Source: Shimia sp022448905 (GTDB lineage Bacteria; Pseudomonadota; Alphaproteobacteria; Rhodobacterales; Rhodobacteraceae). Taken from it: a DNA stretch of 64,000 bases. Shown piece after piece: positions 7,837-16,287 of the stretch; positions within the stretch are counted from its first letter, which is position 1, and the number at the start of each line of letters is the position of its first letter. The translations under genes and the position numbers were made by a program. A model generated the notes under the pieces. It made no database searches, was not told the origin of the DNA, and saw nothing but the letters and a program-made list of their open reading frames with translations. The stretch is taken from positions 2,728,001 through 2,792,000 of the forward strand of contig NZ_CP138953.1 of NCBI RefSeq assembly GCF_047126315.1, read 5' to 3'.

Positions 7837-9054
7837 ATGGAAGAGCCCCATCATAGGCAGGTGCGCACGCGTCGGGTGTTTTACATTCCGGGCTATGATC
7901 CGATTCACCCGCGCCGTTACCGCGAGCTGTACCGCAAGGAAGGCGCGGCGCAGGCCGGAATTTCTGACTATGAGATTGCATTGTCTCCCAAGAAGGCGGA
8001 CGGCGGGCCGTATGGCTGGCATGTGACAGGCCATATAGAGGGGCAGGAGACGCAGAGCGATGTAGAGGTGCTGGTGTGGTCCGACATTGTGCGCGACAGC
8101 ATGGAGCAGGGCATTGTGTCGACCTACGGGCAGCTTCTGCGGACAGCCTGGACATATATTGGATCTGGCGCGTTGTGGCGACTGATGCAGCTGCGCAAGG
8201 GGCCGGTGATCGCGGCGCTCTATCCGGTGGTGTTTTTGTTGGTGCAGCTGCTGTTGGCGTTGCTTGTTGCTTGGGGCATTGGCAAAGGACTGGCGATGGT
8301 TTTGCCAGAGTGGACGGCGGTGTTTGGGCTGATCGTGGTTTTGCCAATTCTGCAATGGTTTCAAAAACATGATGGCAAATTCTTTGCCTATTATCTGATG
8401 CATGACTACGCCTATTCGGCCTCCACCAAGGGCGCAAATCCTCCTGAGTTGGAAGCGCGGATGGGGGAGTTTGCGGACCGCATTGCCGAAGCCTTAAAGT
8501 CGGACTGTGACGAAGTTTTGGTGGTGGGTCATTCCAGTGGCGCGCATCTGGCGGTGTCCGTTTTGGCTGATTTGATCCGGAATGGGCGTGTGCCAGAGGA
8601 TGGGCTTGCGCTTGGATTTCTGTCGTTGGGACAAGTGGTTCCCATGGTGTCTTTCCTGCCCAAGGCGGAGCGGTTGCGGGCGGACTTGGCGTATTTGTGC
8701 CAGCGTACTGAATTGGCGTGGGTTGATGTGACAGCGCCTGGAGATGGCTGTGCTTTTGCGCTGTGTGATCCGGTGGCTGTATCTGGTGTCGCGCCCGAAG
8801 AGGGCAAGCGGTGGCCATTGGTGTTCTCCGCGGCCTTCACACAAACCCTGTCGGAAGAGCGGTGGGCGGAACTGCGGTGGCGGTTTTTTCGGCTGCATTT
8901 TCAGTACCTTTGCGCCTTTGATCGGCCAAGAGACTACGACTACTTCCGTATCACGGCGGGGCCAAAAACATTGGAAGAGCGCTACGAAGGGCGCAGGGCG
9001 TCGGGCTCTCGCATAGAAAAACCGGTGAATAAATTCACCTCGGTGGCATCATGA
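7837..9054 (+). CDS. Membrane-anchored alpha/beta hydrolase
   Basis: Begins with RRVFYIPGYDP, the first strand and oxyanion region of an alpha/beta hydrolase. Two hydrophobic helices around residues 128-150 and 160-175 lie inside the chain. The nucleophile elbow GHSSG puts Ser233 as catalytic residue. The late part (FRLHFQYLCAFDRPRDYDYF) has no family motif that I recognise beyond conservation typical of Rhodobacterales. Its stop overlaps the P450 start by four bases (ATGA), so the two are translationally coupled and probably act in the same lipid or hydrophobic-substrate process. The ribosome binding site GGAGAGG is good. The substrate is unknown. Confidence 0.78.
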   Translation: MEEPHHRQVRTRRVFYIPGYDPIHPRRYRELYRKEGAAQAGISDYEIALSPKKADGGPYGWHVTGHIEGQETQSDVEVLVWSDIVRDSMEQGIVSTYGQLLRTAWTYIGSGALWRLMQLRKGPVIAALYPVVFLLVQLLLALLVAWGIGKGLAMVLPEWTAVFGLIVVLPILQWFQKHDGKFFAYYLMHDYAYSASTKGANPPELEARMGEFADRIAEALKSDCDEVLVVGHSSGAHLAVSVLADLIRNGRVPEDGLALGFLSLGQVVPMVSFLPKAERLRADLAYLCQRTELAWVDVTAPGDGCAFALCDPVAVSGVAPEEGKRWPLVFSAAFTQTLSEERWAELRWRFFRLHFQYLCAFDRPRDYDYFRITAGPKTLEERYEGRRASGSRIEKPVNKFTSVAS

Positions 9055-10397
9055 TTCCTCCAAAACCAACGCCGCGGCCTGAAAAAGTCACGTTGCGGCA
9101 GTATGTGAAGCTCTTCCGCAAAGACCTTTTGTCGGCGCAGCCTGCCAAGTTGTATCGCGCCTGGATGGCGGAGTTTCGCACGCCGTTTTTCCGCTCCTAC
9201 ATGATCAACCAGCCTTCGTTAATAAAAACTGTTCTCAAGGAACGGCCGGATGATTTCCCAAAGTCTCAACGTGTTAGCGAAGGGCTGAAACCGCTTTTGG
9301 GGGAGTCGGTGTTCATAACCAATGGCGAGGTGTGGAAGCGGCAGCGGCGGATTATTGATCCTGCTTTTGAGGGCGGACGGCTGCGCGACACGCTTCCTGC
9401 GATGTGGGCGGCAAGCGAAGCCGCGGTGGCGCGTCTGGACGCCCATGTTGGGCAAGTTGTTGAGATTGAAGAGGAAACCAGCCACGCAGCGGCGGATGTA
9501 ATTTTTCGAACTTTGTTCTCCATCCCGATTGAACATGAGGTGGCCGGTAGGGTTTTTGAAGAATTTCGCACCTATCAGCGTAGCGCGCCGATTGTGAACT
9601 TGGGGGCGTTTCTGCCTTTACCGCGTTGGTTTCCAAGGTTTTTCCGAAAGGACACCAAGCGTACAGCCGCCAGTATTCGAGGTTTGATTACCCTGCTCAC
9701 CGAGGAGCGGATGCAGGCCATTCAGGCAGGCGAGGCGCCGGATGATCTGGCGACAAAGATCATGACCACGGTTGATCCAGAAACCGGAAAAGCCTTTGAT
9801 ACCAAGGAGATGGTTGACCAGGTGGCGATCTTTTTCCTGGCGGGACATGAAACCAGTGCCTCGGCTTTGGCCTGGACGTTGTACCTCTGTGCGTTGTTCC
9901 CGGAATGGCAGGAGAGAATCGCGGAAGAAGCCGCGGATTTGACCGAGGATTTCAGCGCGGTCAGCAAGTTGAAAATCAGCCGAGATGTGTTCCGGGAGGC
10001 GCTGCGGTTGTATCCGCCGGTGCCAATGATGGTGCGTGAGGCGACTTGCCCCGAGCATTTTCGGGATCGTGATATTGCCAAGGGATCTCAGGTGGTTATC
10101 TCTCCCTGGCATCTGCATCGGCAGGAGCGGTTGTGGGACAATCCGGACGGTTTTGACCCGATGCGTTGGCAAACGGCCAATGGCAAACAGTGTATGCGGG
10201 AGGCCTATGTGCCTTTCTCAGCAGGCAGTCGGGTTTGCACGGGCGCGGGCTTTGCCATGGTGGAAGGAGTGTTGATGTTGTCGATGATTTTAAAGCACTT
10301 CCGGATCACGCCGGTGGGTGATGCGCCGGTGCCGATTGCCCATTTGACGGTTCGGTCGCGGGACGGGATTAACCTTCGACTCGAGCGGCGAAATTGA
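9051..10397 (+). CDS. Cytochrome P450
   Basis: Heme-thiolate monooxygenase of 448 residues. The I-helix oxygen-activation motif AGHET spans residues 264-268, the K-helix ExxR is Glu316 to Arg319 (EALRLYPP follows), and the heme-binding loop PFSAGSRVCTG gives Cys396 as the iron ligand. No N-terminal membrane anchor is evident, so it should be soluble, needing a separate ferredoxin and reductase that are not in this window. The ATGA overlap with the alpha/beta hydrolase implies joint expression. The length and the heme loop resemble the bacterial group related to fatty-acid or terpene hydroxylases. The substrate cannot be assigned. Confidence 0.92.
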   Translation: MIPPKPTPRPEKVTLRQYVKLFRKDLLSAQPAKLYRAWMAEFRTPFFRSYMINQPSLIKTVLKERPDDFPKSQRVSEGLKPLLGESVFITNGEVWKRQRRIIDPAFEGGRLRDTLPAMWAASEAAVARLDAHVGQVVEIEEETSHAAADVIFRTLFSIPIEHEVAGRVFEEFRTYQRSAPIVNLGAFLPLPRWFPRFFRKDTKRTAASIRGLITLLTEERMQAIQAGEAPDDLATKIMTTVDPETGKAFDTKEMVDQVAIFFLAGHETSASALAWTLYLCALFPEWQERIAEEAADLTEDFSAVSKLKISRDVFREALRLYPPVPMMVREATCPEHFRDRDIAKGSQVVISPWHLHRQERLWDNPDGFDPMRWQTANGKQCMREAYVPFSAGSRVCTGAGFAMVEGVLMLSMILKHFRITPVGDAPVPIAHLTVRSRDGINLRLERRN

Positions 10398-10467
10398 CGT
10401 CTGTATTACGTCTGTATCGCGACTGTTTTGCGGAGGTGCGGTTTTCCGGTAAGTGACCCGTTAACGA

Positions 10468-10491
10468 ACAGGGCGCCCGAAGGCGCCCTGT
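10468..10491. terminator. Hairpin terminator between convergent P450 and binding-protein genes
   Basis: A perfect 10-base stem (ACAGGGCGCC with GGCGCCCTGT) around a CGAA loop. It lies between two convergent genes, so it can serve both strands, although the T-run after it is short. Confidence 0.7.
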
Positions 10492-10498
10492 GTTGCGT

Positions 10499-12316
10499 TT
10501 ACTCTTCGTGCCACCAGACACCTGGCAGCCAGTCCACCCCGTCGCCATAGATCGGCAGAGTGTCTTTGGGGTAGTGCAGGTCTTTCTGGTGCGCGATGCG
10601 ACCCACGGCATATTTCCAGATTGGGATCACATAGCGGCCAGAGGTCAGGACGCGGTCGAGCGCCTTGGTGGCGGCGACAAAATCATCCTGCGATGTCGCG
10701 GTCAGCATCTCGTTGATCATCGCGTCGATGGCCGGGGATTTTACACCCATCAAATTGCGCGAGCCGTTTTGATCGGCGGCCGCAGAGCCCCAGTACAGGT
10801 TCTGTTCGTTGCCAGGGGACAGAGACAGGGCGCGGCGGTAGTTGGTGATGTCAAAATCAAAGGCCGCGGTGCGTTCAGTGAATTGCGGGCCGTCCACCTG
10901 GGTGACGGTCAGCTCCACGCCAAGCCCTTCGAGCGCCTTGGAATAGATGTCGATGATGGCTTTGTTCTCTGTGTCGCCCTGCTTGAGCAGGATTTCCAGC
11001 GCGAGCACTTCGCCATCTGCGTTTTGCAATTTGCCGTCCACCACGGAGTAGCCAGCTTCTTCCATCAGGTTGAGCGCCTTGCGCAGGTTGGCGCGGTTGC
11101 GGGCGGAGCCGTCGGAGGTGGGCAGGGTGTAGCCTGCGAGCGCCTCAGGCGGCAGGTCATCCGCGAAGGGTTGCAGGAGTTCGGCGACGCGGCCTTGGGC
11201 CGGGCCGTCGTCCATGCCCAGCAGGGAGCCGGAGAAGAAGGAGGTGATGCGCGGCTGGCGCGAACCGGTCATCGTGTCGTTGATGAACTCAAAATTGAAG
11301 ACATGCATCAGCGCGTCACGCACACGGATGTCATCCAGCGGGGCTTTGCGGGTGTTCATCACAAAACCGGTGATGCCAGAGGGTTTTTGGTGCGGGATTT
11401 CGGATTTCACCACGTCGCCGGATTGCGCCAGTGGGAAGTTGTAGTTTGAGGCCCATTTTTCCGCGTTGAATTCGCGCACGTAGGAGATTTCGCCGGCCTT
11501 GAAGGCTTCAAACATCACGGAGCTGTCGCCGAAGAAGTCGATTTTGATCTCGTCAAAGTTGTGAGTTCCGTTGCGGAACGGCAGGTCTTTGCCCCAGTAG
11601 TCTTCGTTGCGTGTCAGGGTTACATAGCGACCTGCCTCAAAATCAGAGATGGCGTAGGGCGCAGAACCGATGGGGAAGTTTTCGAGCGTCGCGTCCTCGA
11701 AGGATTTGCCCTCGAACTGCGCTTTGCTCAGGATCGGGCGCAGACCGGCGATCAGGGCCAGTTCCCGGTCTTCGGTGTTAAAGGTGAGGCGCACGGAACG
11801 GTCGCCGGTGGCCTCGATCTTGTCCACTTTGCCCCAGAAGCCGCGATACCGCGGGTGGCCGATTGTACCGAGGGTTTCGTAAGACCAGATCACGTCTTCG
11901 ACGGTCACCGGGCTGCCGTCAGAGAATCGGGCTTCTTCGCGCAGGGTGAATTCGACCCAAGAGCGGTCCTCGGGGGTTTCAATCGATTCGGCCAAAAGAC
12001 CGTATAGGGCGAATGGCTCATCCCAGTTGCGCCCCATAAGGGATTCCACCGCAAAGAAGCGGAGCTGCCAAGGCACTTCACCTTTGCGCACAAACGGGTT
12101 CAGGGAATCAAAGCTGCCGCCATTGCCCGTGACCACACGGCCACCTTTGGGGGCGTCGGGGTTGGCATAGGGCAGGGACACAAAATCCTGTGGCAAAGCG
12201 GGGGCGCCATACATAGCAATGCCATGTTGGGGTTCCGCGAGGGTTTGTGTGCCGACCAGTGTGAGCGCTAGCGCGGCGGCGGCACTGGTGACTTTGGGGA
12301 AACGTATTGGTGTCAT
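10499..12316 (-). CDS. Periplasmic oligopeptide-type ABC substrate-binding protein (YejA-like, SBP family 5)
   Basis: Start at ATG 12316 gives a signal peptide (residues 1 to about 27, ending TQTLA) and 605 residues; the longer frame to 12385 would hide the signal. After the signal, HGIAMYGAPALPQDF, then LPYANPDAPKGG, and DSLNPFVRKG are typical of YejA-type peptide/microcin C binding proteins, as are GLLAESIETPEDRSWVEF and FSDGSPVTVEDVIWSYETL. No permease or ATPase genes flank it, so it is an orphan binding protein that may pair with a transporter elsewhere. It is divergent from the sRNA candidate and bdhA. Confidence 0.88.
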   Translation of the reverse strand: MTPIRFPKVTSAAAALALTLVGTQTLAEPQHGIAMYGAPALPQDFVSLPYANPDAPKGGRVVTGNGGSFDSLNPFVRKGEVPWQLRFFAVESLMGRNWDEPFALYGLLAESIETPEDRSWVEFTLREEARFSDGSPVTVEDVIWSYETLGTIGHPRYRGFWGKVDKIEATGDRSVRLTFNTEDRELALIAGLRPILSKAQFEGKSFEDATLENFPIGSAPYAISDFEAGRYVTLTRNEDYWGKDLPFRNGTHNFDEIKIDFFGDSSVMFEAFKAGEISYVREFNAEKWASNYNFPLAQSGDVVKSEIPHQKPSGITGFVMNTRKAPLDDIRVRDALMHVFNFEFINDTMTGSRQPRITSFFSGSLLGMDDGPAQGRVAELLQPFADDLPPEALAGYTLPTSDGSARNRANLRKALNLMEEAGYSVVDGKLQNADGEVLALEILLKQGDTENKAIIDIYSKALEGLGVELTVTQVDGPQFTERTAAFDFDITNYRRALSLSPGNEQNLYWGSAAADQNGSRNLMGVKSPAIDAMINEMLTATSQDDFVAATKALDRVLTSGRYVIPIWKYAVGRIAHQKDLHYPKDTLPIYGDGVDWLPGVWWHEE

Positions 12317-12394
12317 TGCCTGAACAATCCTGTTGGTTGATTTTTTACTTACCCAAAAAGTAACGGCGGATTGGTGGCTTATCAAACTTTTAGC

Positions 12395-12423
12395 TTGGAG
12401 ACCGGCGCGGTAACGCCTATAAA
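12395..12423 (+). promoter_or_regulatory. Sigma-70-type promoter of candidate sRNA
   Basis: TTGGAG at 12395-12400 and TATAAA at 12418-12423 are separated by 17 bases, the optimal spacing. The predicted start near 12430 lies in front of a hairpin and a terminator, not an open reading frame. Confidence 0.55.
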
Positions 12424-12429
12424 GGAGTC

Positions 12430-12503
12430 ACTGCTCGATAGGTTTCTTGCCTGTATGAAACCTGCCTCAATAACTTTACGCCCGCTTCGCGCGGGCGTTG
12501 TTT
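12430..12503 (+). ncRNA. Candidate small RNA of about 75 nt
   Basis: Between the promoter above and bdhA lies a transcript-like unit. A 7-base hairpin (AGGTTTC with GAAACCT, 12440-12463) is followed by an unpaired stretch (GCCTCAATAACTTT), then an 8-base GC-rich terminator stem (12478-12498) and TTGTTTTGG. There is no open reading frame in it. The layout of hairpin, single-stranded seed region and terminator is that of trans-acting small RNAs. It could instead be an attenuated leader of bdhA, about 107 bases downstream. I do not recognise a named family. Confidence 0.5.
12478..12503 (+). terminator. Intrinsic terminator of candidate sRNA
   Basis: Stem ACGCCCGC / GCGGGCGT around a TTCGC loop, followed by TTGTTTTGG. 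It lies more than 100 bases in front of bdhA and downstream of no protein gene on the plus strand. Confidence 0.65.
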
Positions 12504-12564
12504 TGGCCAAGTGGCAGACTTACGTAAGATTACGGGTGGTGCGGATTCCCCTTATTTTGCGGGT

Positions 12565-12581
12565 GCAGCATGATATGCTGC
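12565..12581. promoter_or_regulatory. Inverted repeat upstream of bdhA, possible PHB-regulator operator
   Basis: GCAGCAT, three bases (GAT), then ATGCTGC form a perfect inverted repeat 29 bases before bdhA. PhaR-type regulators of polyhydroxybutyrate genes recognise TGC-rich palindromes, and bdhA encodes a PHB-degradation enzyme, so PhaR is a reasonable but untested candidate. A second palindrome, CTTACGTAAG, lies at 12519-12528. Confidence 0.4.
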
Positions 12582-12609
12582 GCTCAACCGAGATGAGAAG
12601 GGAAGTCAG

Positions 12610-13383
12610 ATGACTATGCAGGGCAAAACGGCGATTGTGACGGGCAGCAATTCGGGAATCGGTCTGGGCGTGGCGCGGGAATTGGCGCGGGCCGGGGCGG
12701 ATGTGGTGCTGAACTCGTTTACGGATCGCGAGGAAGATCATGCGTTGGCAGCGGAAATCGCGGCAGAGTTTGGCGTCACCGCGCGCTACATCGCGGCGGA
12801 TATGTCCAAAGGCGATCAATGTCGGAAGCTGATCGAGGATGCGGGCGGCTGCGATGTGCTGGTGAATAACGCCGGTATTCAGCATGTGGCGCCGATTGAC
12901 GAGTTTCCGGTCGACAAGTGGGATGCGATTATCGCAATCAACATGAACTCGGCGTTTCACACCACGGCGGCGGCGCTGCCGCATATGCGCAAACGCGGCT
13001 GGGGCCGGGTGATCAACATCGCCAGTGCGCATGGTTTGACTGCGAGCCCCTATAAGGCGGCCTATGTTGCAGCGAAACATGGCGTGGTGGGCATGACCAA
13101 GACGGTGGCGTTGGAAACTGCGGAAGAGCCGATCACCTGTAATGCGATTTGCCCGGGCTATGTGCTGACGCCGCTGGTGGAGGCGCAGATCCCGGACACC
13201 ATGGAGAAATACAACATGGGTCGGGAAGAGGTGATCAAGAAGGTTATGCTGGAGCGTCAACCTAGCCGCGAATTTGCCACAGTCGAGCAGTTGGGCGGAA
13301 CGGTGTGCTTCCTGGCGTCTGATGCGGCGGCGCAGATCACCGGCACCACGATCAGCGTGGATGGCGGCTGGACCGCGTTGTAA
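12610..13383 (+). CDS. bdhA: 3-Hydroxybutyrate dehydrogenase
   Basis: Short-chain dehydrogenase that interconverts (R)-3-hydroxybutyrate and acetoacetate with NAD. The cofactor loop GSNSGIG spans residues 12-18, NNAG is at 86-89, and the catalytic residues are Ser139, Tyr152 and Lys156. The C-terminal half (PGYVLTPLVEAQIPD, then QPSREFATVEQLGG, then ISVDGGWTAL) is characteristic of bacterial 3-hydroxybutyrate dehydrogenases. The 257-residue length is typical. The upstream AGAAGG supports ATG 12610; ATG 12616 is an alternative. A patatin gene follows after 15 bases, likely the same operon and linked to PHB turnover. Confidence 0.94.
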   Translation: MTMQGKTAIVTGSNSGIGLGVARELARAGADVVLNSFTDREEDHALAAEIAAEFGVTARYIAADMSKGDQCRKLIEDAGGCDVLVNNAGIQHVAPIDEFPVDKWDAIIAINMNSAFHTTAAALPHMRKRGWGRVINIASAHGLTASPYKAAYVAAKHGVVGMTKTVALETAEEPITCNAICPGYVLTPLVEAQIPDTMEKYNMGREEVIKKVMLERQPSREFATVEQLGGTVCFLASDAAAQITGTTISVDGGWTAL

Positions 13384-13398
13384 AGGGAGGATGGCCTC

Positions 13399-14427
13399 AT
13401 GAAGCGCATCAATCTGGCCTTGCAGGGTGGCGGCGCGCATGGGGCCTTCACCTGGGGCGTGTTGGACGTCCTGTTGCAAGACGAAGACATCGAGATTGCC
13501 GGAATCACCGGCACCTCTGCGGGCGCGATGAATGGCGCGGCTTTGAAGGCCGGGCTGCTCCAGGATGGGCGTGACGGGGCACGGGCCAATCTCGATTGGT
13601 TCTGGCAACAAATGGGCGCCGCACAGGTGCCGGGCATGGATGCCTGGTTTGCGGCGGTACCGCCAGGTTTGGTGAGCCGGGCGATGGAGTACAGCTGGCC
13701 ATTTATGGCGGCGGATATGATGCAGCGGCTGACGTCACCCTATGCCATGGGGCCGTTGTATGAGCATCCGCTGCGCGACATTGTCGACCAGTTTAGTTTT
13801 GATCAGGTCTGTGCCGAGGACGGACCGAAACTGTTTGTCTGTGCCACCAATGTACGTTCGGGCAAGGCGCGGGTGTTTGAAGGACGAGAGATCAGCACCG
13901 ATGCCTTGCTTGCCTCGGCCTGTTTGCCCACCTTGTTTAAGGCGGTGAACGTGTATGACGAGACCACCGGCAAAACCGAGGCGTTTTGGGATGGCGGCTA
14001 TACCGGCAATCCGTCGCTCTGGCCGCTGTATCGGCGCGATTTGCCGGAGGATGTGGTGATTGTGAACATCAATCCACTGCGGCGGGATACATTGCCGGTG
14101 ACGCCACAGCAAATCACTAACCGGATCAATGAGATCAGCTTTAACTCATCGTTGTTAAGCGAGCTACGGGCCGTAGCATTTGTGCAAAGGTTGATCGAGC
14201 AAGGCGCGCTGAGCCGGGAAGAAAAGCGGGAGGTGAAGGTGCATATGATTGCCGATGATGCGCTGATGACCCGCTTGTCGGTGGCGACCAAAAGCTGGCC
14301 AGTGACGTCAGTGTTGCATCATTTGAAAGAGGCTGGGCAGGCGGCGGCTAAGGACTTCCTTAGTGCGCATAAGGCGGACCTAAACGAACGCGGAACCCTG
14401 GATTTGGCGGAGATGTACGGCAGTTAA
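13399..14427 (+). CDS. Patatin-like phospholipase
   Basis: Patatin-fold acyl hydrolase with a Ser-Asp dyad. The oxyanion loop GGGAHG is at residues 10-15, the nucleophile motif GTSAG places Ser40, and DGGYTG gives Asp198. It has 342 residues and no signal peptide or membrane segment. It follows bdhA by 15 bases with its own GGGAGG ribosome binding site, an arrangement common in Rhodobacterales. That neighbour suggests a role in PHB granule or acyl-chain release, but patatins also act on phospholipids, so the substrate is inferred from context only. Confidence 0.9.
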   Translation: MKRINLALQGGGAHGAFTWGVLDVLLQDEDIEIAGITGTSAGAMNGAALKAGLLQDGRDGARANLDWFWQQMGAAQVPGMDAWFAAVPPGLVSRAMEYSWPFMAADMMQRLTSPYAMGPLYEHPLRDIVDQFSFDQVCAEDGPKLFVCATNVRSGKARVFEGREISTDALLASACLPTLFKAVNVYDETTGKTEAFWDGGYTGNPSLWPLYRRDLPEDVVIVNINPLRRDTLPVTPQQITNRINEISFNSSLLSELRAVAFVQRLIEQGALSREEKREVKVHMIADDALMTRLSVATKSWPVTSVLHHLKEAGQAAAKDFLSAHKADLNERGTLDLAEMYGS

Positions 14428-14544
14428 GCGGAGCGTCTCTTGCGGAACGTGCTTGATGTGGCGCTGCGCGACAGGATTGGGGCGCTGCGTCCGTCCCATC
14501 ACAGATGAGATTTCCCGTGAGAGTTGAGGCTAAATGAAGTGGTC

Positions 14545-15228
14545 TCACTCTTCCGGCGGCTGGGTCGGGTCTTTGGGGTTTGGGTAAACCAATCCAGCGG
14601 AAATCACCAATTTGGCCGCGTCTTCCACGGACATGTCGAGTTCGATGATGTCGTCTTTGGGGAAGAACAGCAGAAAGCCGGAGGTTGGGTTCGGAGTGGT
14701 TGGTACAAATACACTCATTAATGGGCTGGTGGTGGCTGCAGTGTAAGCCACCTCGCCTTTGGCGTTAGTGGAGATGAAACCAATCGCCCAGATTCCGCGA
14801 CGCGGGTACTCGATCAGGCAGGCTTTCTCAAAGCTGCGCTCGGTTTGGGCAAAAACGGTTTCGGCGATCTGTTTCACACCGGAGTAGATCGAGCGCACCA
14901 CCGGCATGCGCGAGACGAGGTTTTCGGCAAAGCGCAGCAGGGAGCGGCCCATCAGGCCTTTGGCAATCCAGCCTACAAGGATGGTGAAGATCAGGAAGAT
15001 GATCATCCCTACGCCGCGCAGGTTGATGCCGATGTATTTTTCCGGCTGAATTGTCGAAGGGATTAGCGGCAGGACAAATCCATCTACCCAGCCCACAAAG
15101 GTCCAGACCAGCCAGATGGTCATGGCGATGGGCAAAATGACAACAATCCCCGTGAGAAAGCTGGACCGCAGGCGGGCAAAGAAGCCGGATTTGTGCGGTG
15201 TTTCGTTTTCGTCAAAAGGTGTCGTCAT
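14545..15228 (-). CDS. DUF502 family membrane protein
   Basis: A 227-residue protein with two membrane helices near residues 22-45 (FLTGIVVILPIAMTIWLVW) and 70-92 (GVGMIIFLIFTILVGWIAKG), followed by a cytoplasmic domain with the family hallmarks RMPVVRSIYSGVKQIAETV, then VFVPTTPNPTSGFLLFFP, and MSVEDAAKLVISAGLV. These match DUF502, widespread in proteobacteria and of unknown biochemical role. It is convergent with the patatin gene and separated from psuG by 141 bases, so it appears monocistronic. Confidence 0.92.
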   Translation of the reverse strand: MTTPFDENETPHKSGFFARLRSSFLTGIVVILPIAMTIWLVWTFVGWVDGFVLPLIPSTIQPEKYIGINLRGVGMIIFLIFTILVGWIAKGLMGRSLLRFAENLVSRMPVVRSIYSGVKQIAETVFAQTERSFEKACLIEYPRRGIWAIGFISTNAKGEVAYTAATTSPLMSVFVPTTPNPTSGFLLFFPKDDIIELDMSVEDAAKLVISAGLVYPNPKDPTQPPEE

Positions 15229-15369
15229 GAGGGGTCCTAGGGTCAGCCTGATGTTTAGTTAGGCATTTGTGTGTGGCGCTGCAATGACGATTGTTTGGGG
15301 GCCACATTTTGCGGCTGTCACGACGTGTCACAACGCCGTGGCAGCCTGTTATTTGCGCAAGATTTGGGC

Positions 15370-16287
15370 TTAAGCCTTGAGGGCGGCGGCGATGTCCGCG
15401 GCAAGGCGGGCGTTGTTGCGCACCAGTGCGATATTGGCGACCAGCGATTTGCCATCGGTGAGCTCAAAGATGCGGGCCAGCAGGAAAGGCGTGACGTCTT
15501 TGCCGGTCACGCCTTGGGCCTCGGCCTCTTCGGTGGCTTGGGCAATCACCGGGGCCAGTTCAGAGGCCGGGATTTCGTCGGCTGCTGGAATTGGATTGGC
15601 GACCAGCTGACCGCCTGGTAAGGCCATTGCGCCCCGTGTTTTATGAGCTGCGGCGATGTCAGCGGCGTTGTCCATGCGCAGCGGTGAAGTGAGATTGGAG
15701 GTGGCGGACCAGAAGGCCGGGAAGCTGTCTTGGCCGTAGGTGATGACTGGCACGCCGTTGGTTTCCAGCACTTCGAGGGTTTTGGGCACGTCGAGGATGG
15801 CTTTGGCACCAGCCGCCACCACGGTGACCGGGGTGTGGGCCAATTCAGTGAGGTCGGCGGAGATGTCAAAGCTGTCTTCCGCACCTTTGTGTACGCCGCC
15901 GATGCCGCCAGTGGCAAAGACGTCGATGCCTGCCAAATGCGCTGCAATCATAGTGGCAGCCACGGTGGTGGCGCCGGTGCGGCCTTGCGCCATGATCACC
16001 GGCATGTCTGCGCGGGAGACTTTGGCGACGTTTTTGGCCTGCGCGAGCTCTTCAAGCTGATCGTTGGTCAGCCCGGCATGCAAGGTGCCATTCAAAACGG
16101 CCATGGTGGCGGGCACGGCACCTTTTGCACGAATGTCGGCTTCGACCTGTTTCGCCACCTCGAGGTTTTGCGGATATGGCATGCCATGGGTGATGATCGT
16201 GCTTTCGAGCGCCACGATGGGCGTGCCGTTTTTCTTGGCCTCTTCCACTTCGGGGGAAAGGACCAGATCGAGGGAAATGAGGCTCAT
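15370..16287 (-). CDS. psuG: Pseudouridine-5'-phosphate glycosidase
   Basis: Splits pseudouridine 5'-phosphate into uracil and ribose 5-phosphate. ALESTIITHGMPYPQNLEVA is the conserved N-terminal active-site segment, with TMAVLNGTLHAGL, VSRADMP, ATTVAATM and FATGGIGGVHKGAE also matching PsuG. The length of 305 residues is normal. It is the last gene of a minus-strand operon: the start overlaps the psuK stop by four bases, so glycosidase and kinase are coupled. The product ribose 5-phosphate feeds central metabolism. Confidence 0.95.
   Translation of the reverse strand: MSLISLDLVLSPEVEEAKKNGTPIVALESTIITHGMPYPQNLEVAKQVEADIRAKGAVPATMAVLNGTLHAGLTNDQLEELAQAKNVAKVSRADMPVIMAQGRTGATTVAATMIAAHLAGIDVFATGGIGGVHKGAEDSFDISADLTELAHTPVTVVAAGAKAILDVPKTLEVLETNGVPVITYGQDSFPAFWSATSNLTSPLRMDNAADIAAAHKTRGAMALPGGQLVANPIPAADEIPASELAPVIAQATEEAEAQGVTGKDVTPFLLARIFELTDGKSLVANIALVRNNARLAADIAAALKA

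Noticed and set aside
12371..12613. 80-codon frame across the candidate sRNA
   Set aside because: It spans the hairpin and terminator, has no motif and ends inside bdhA.
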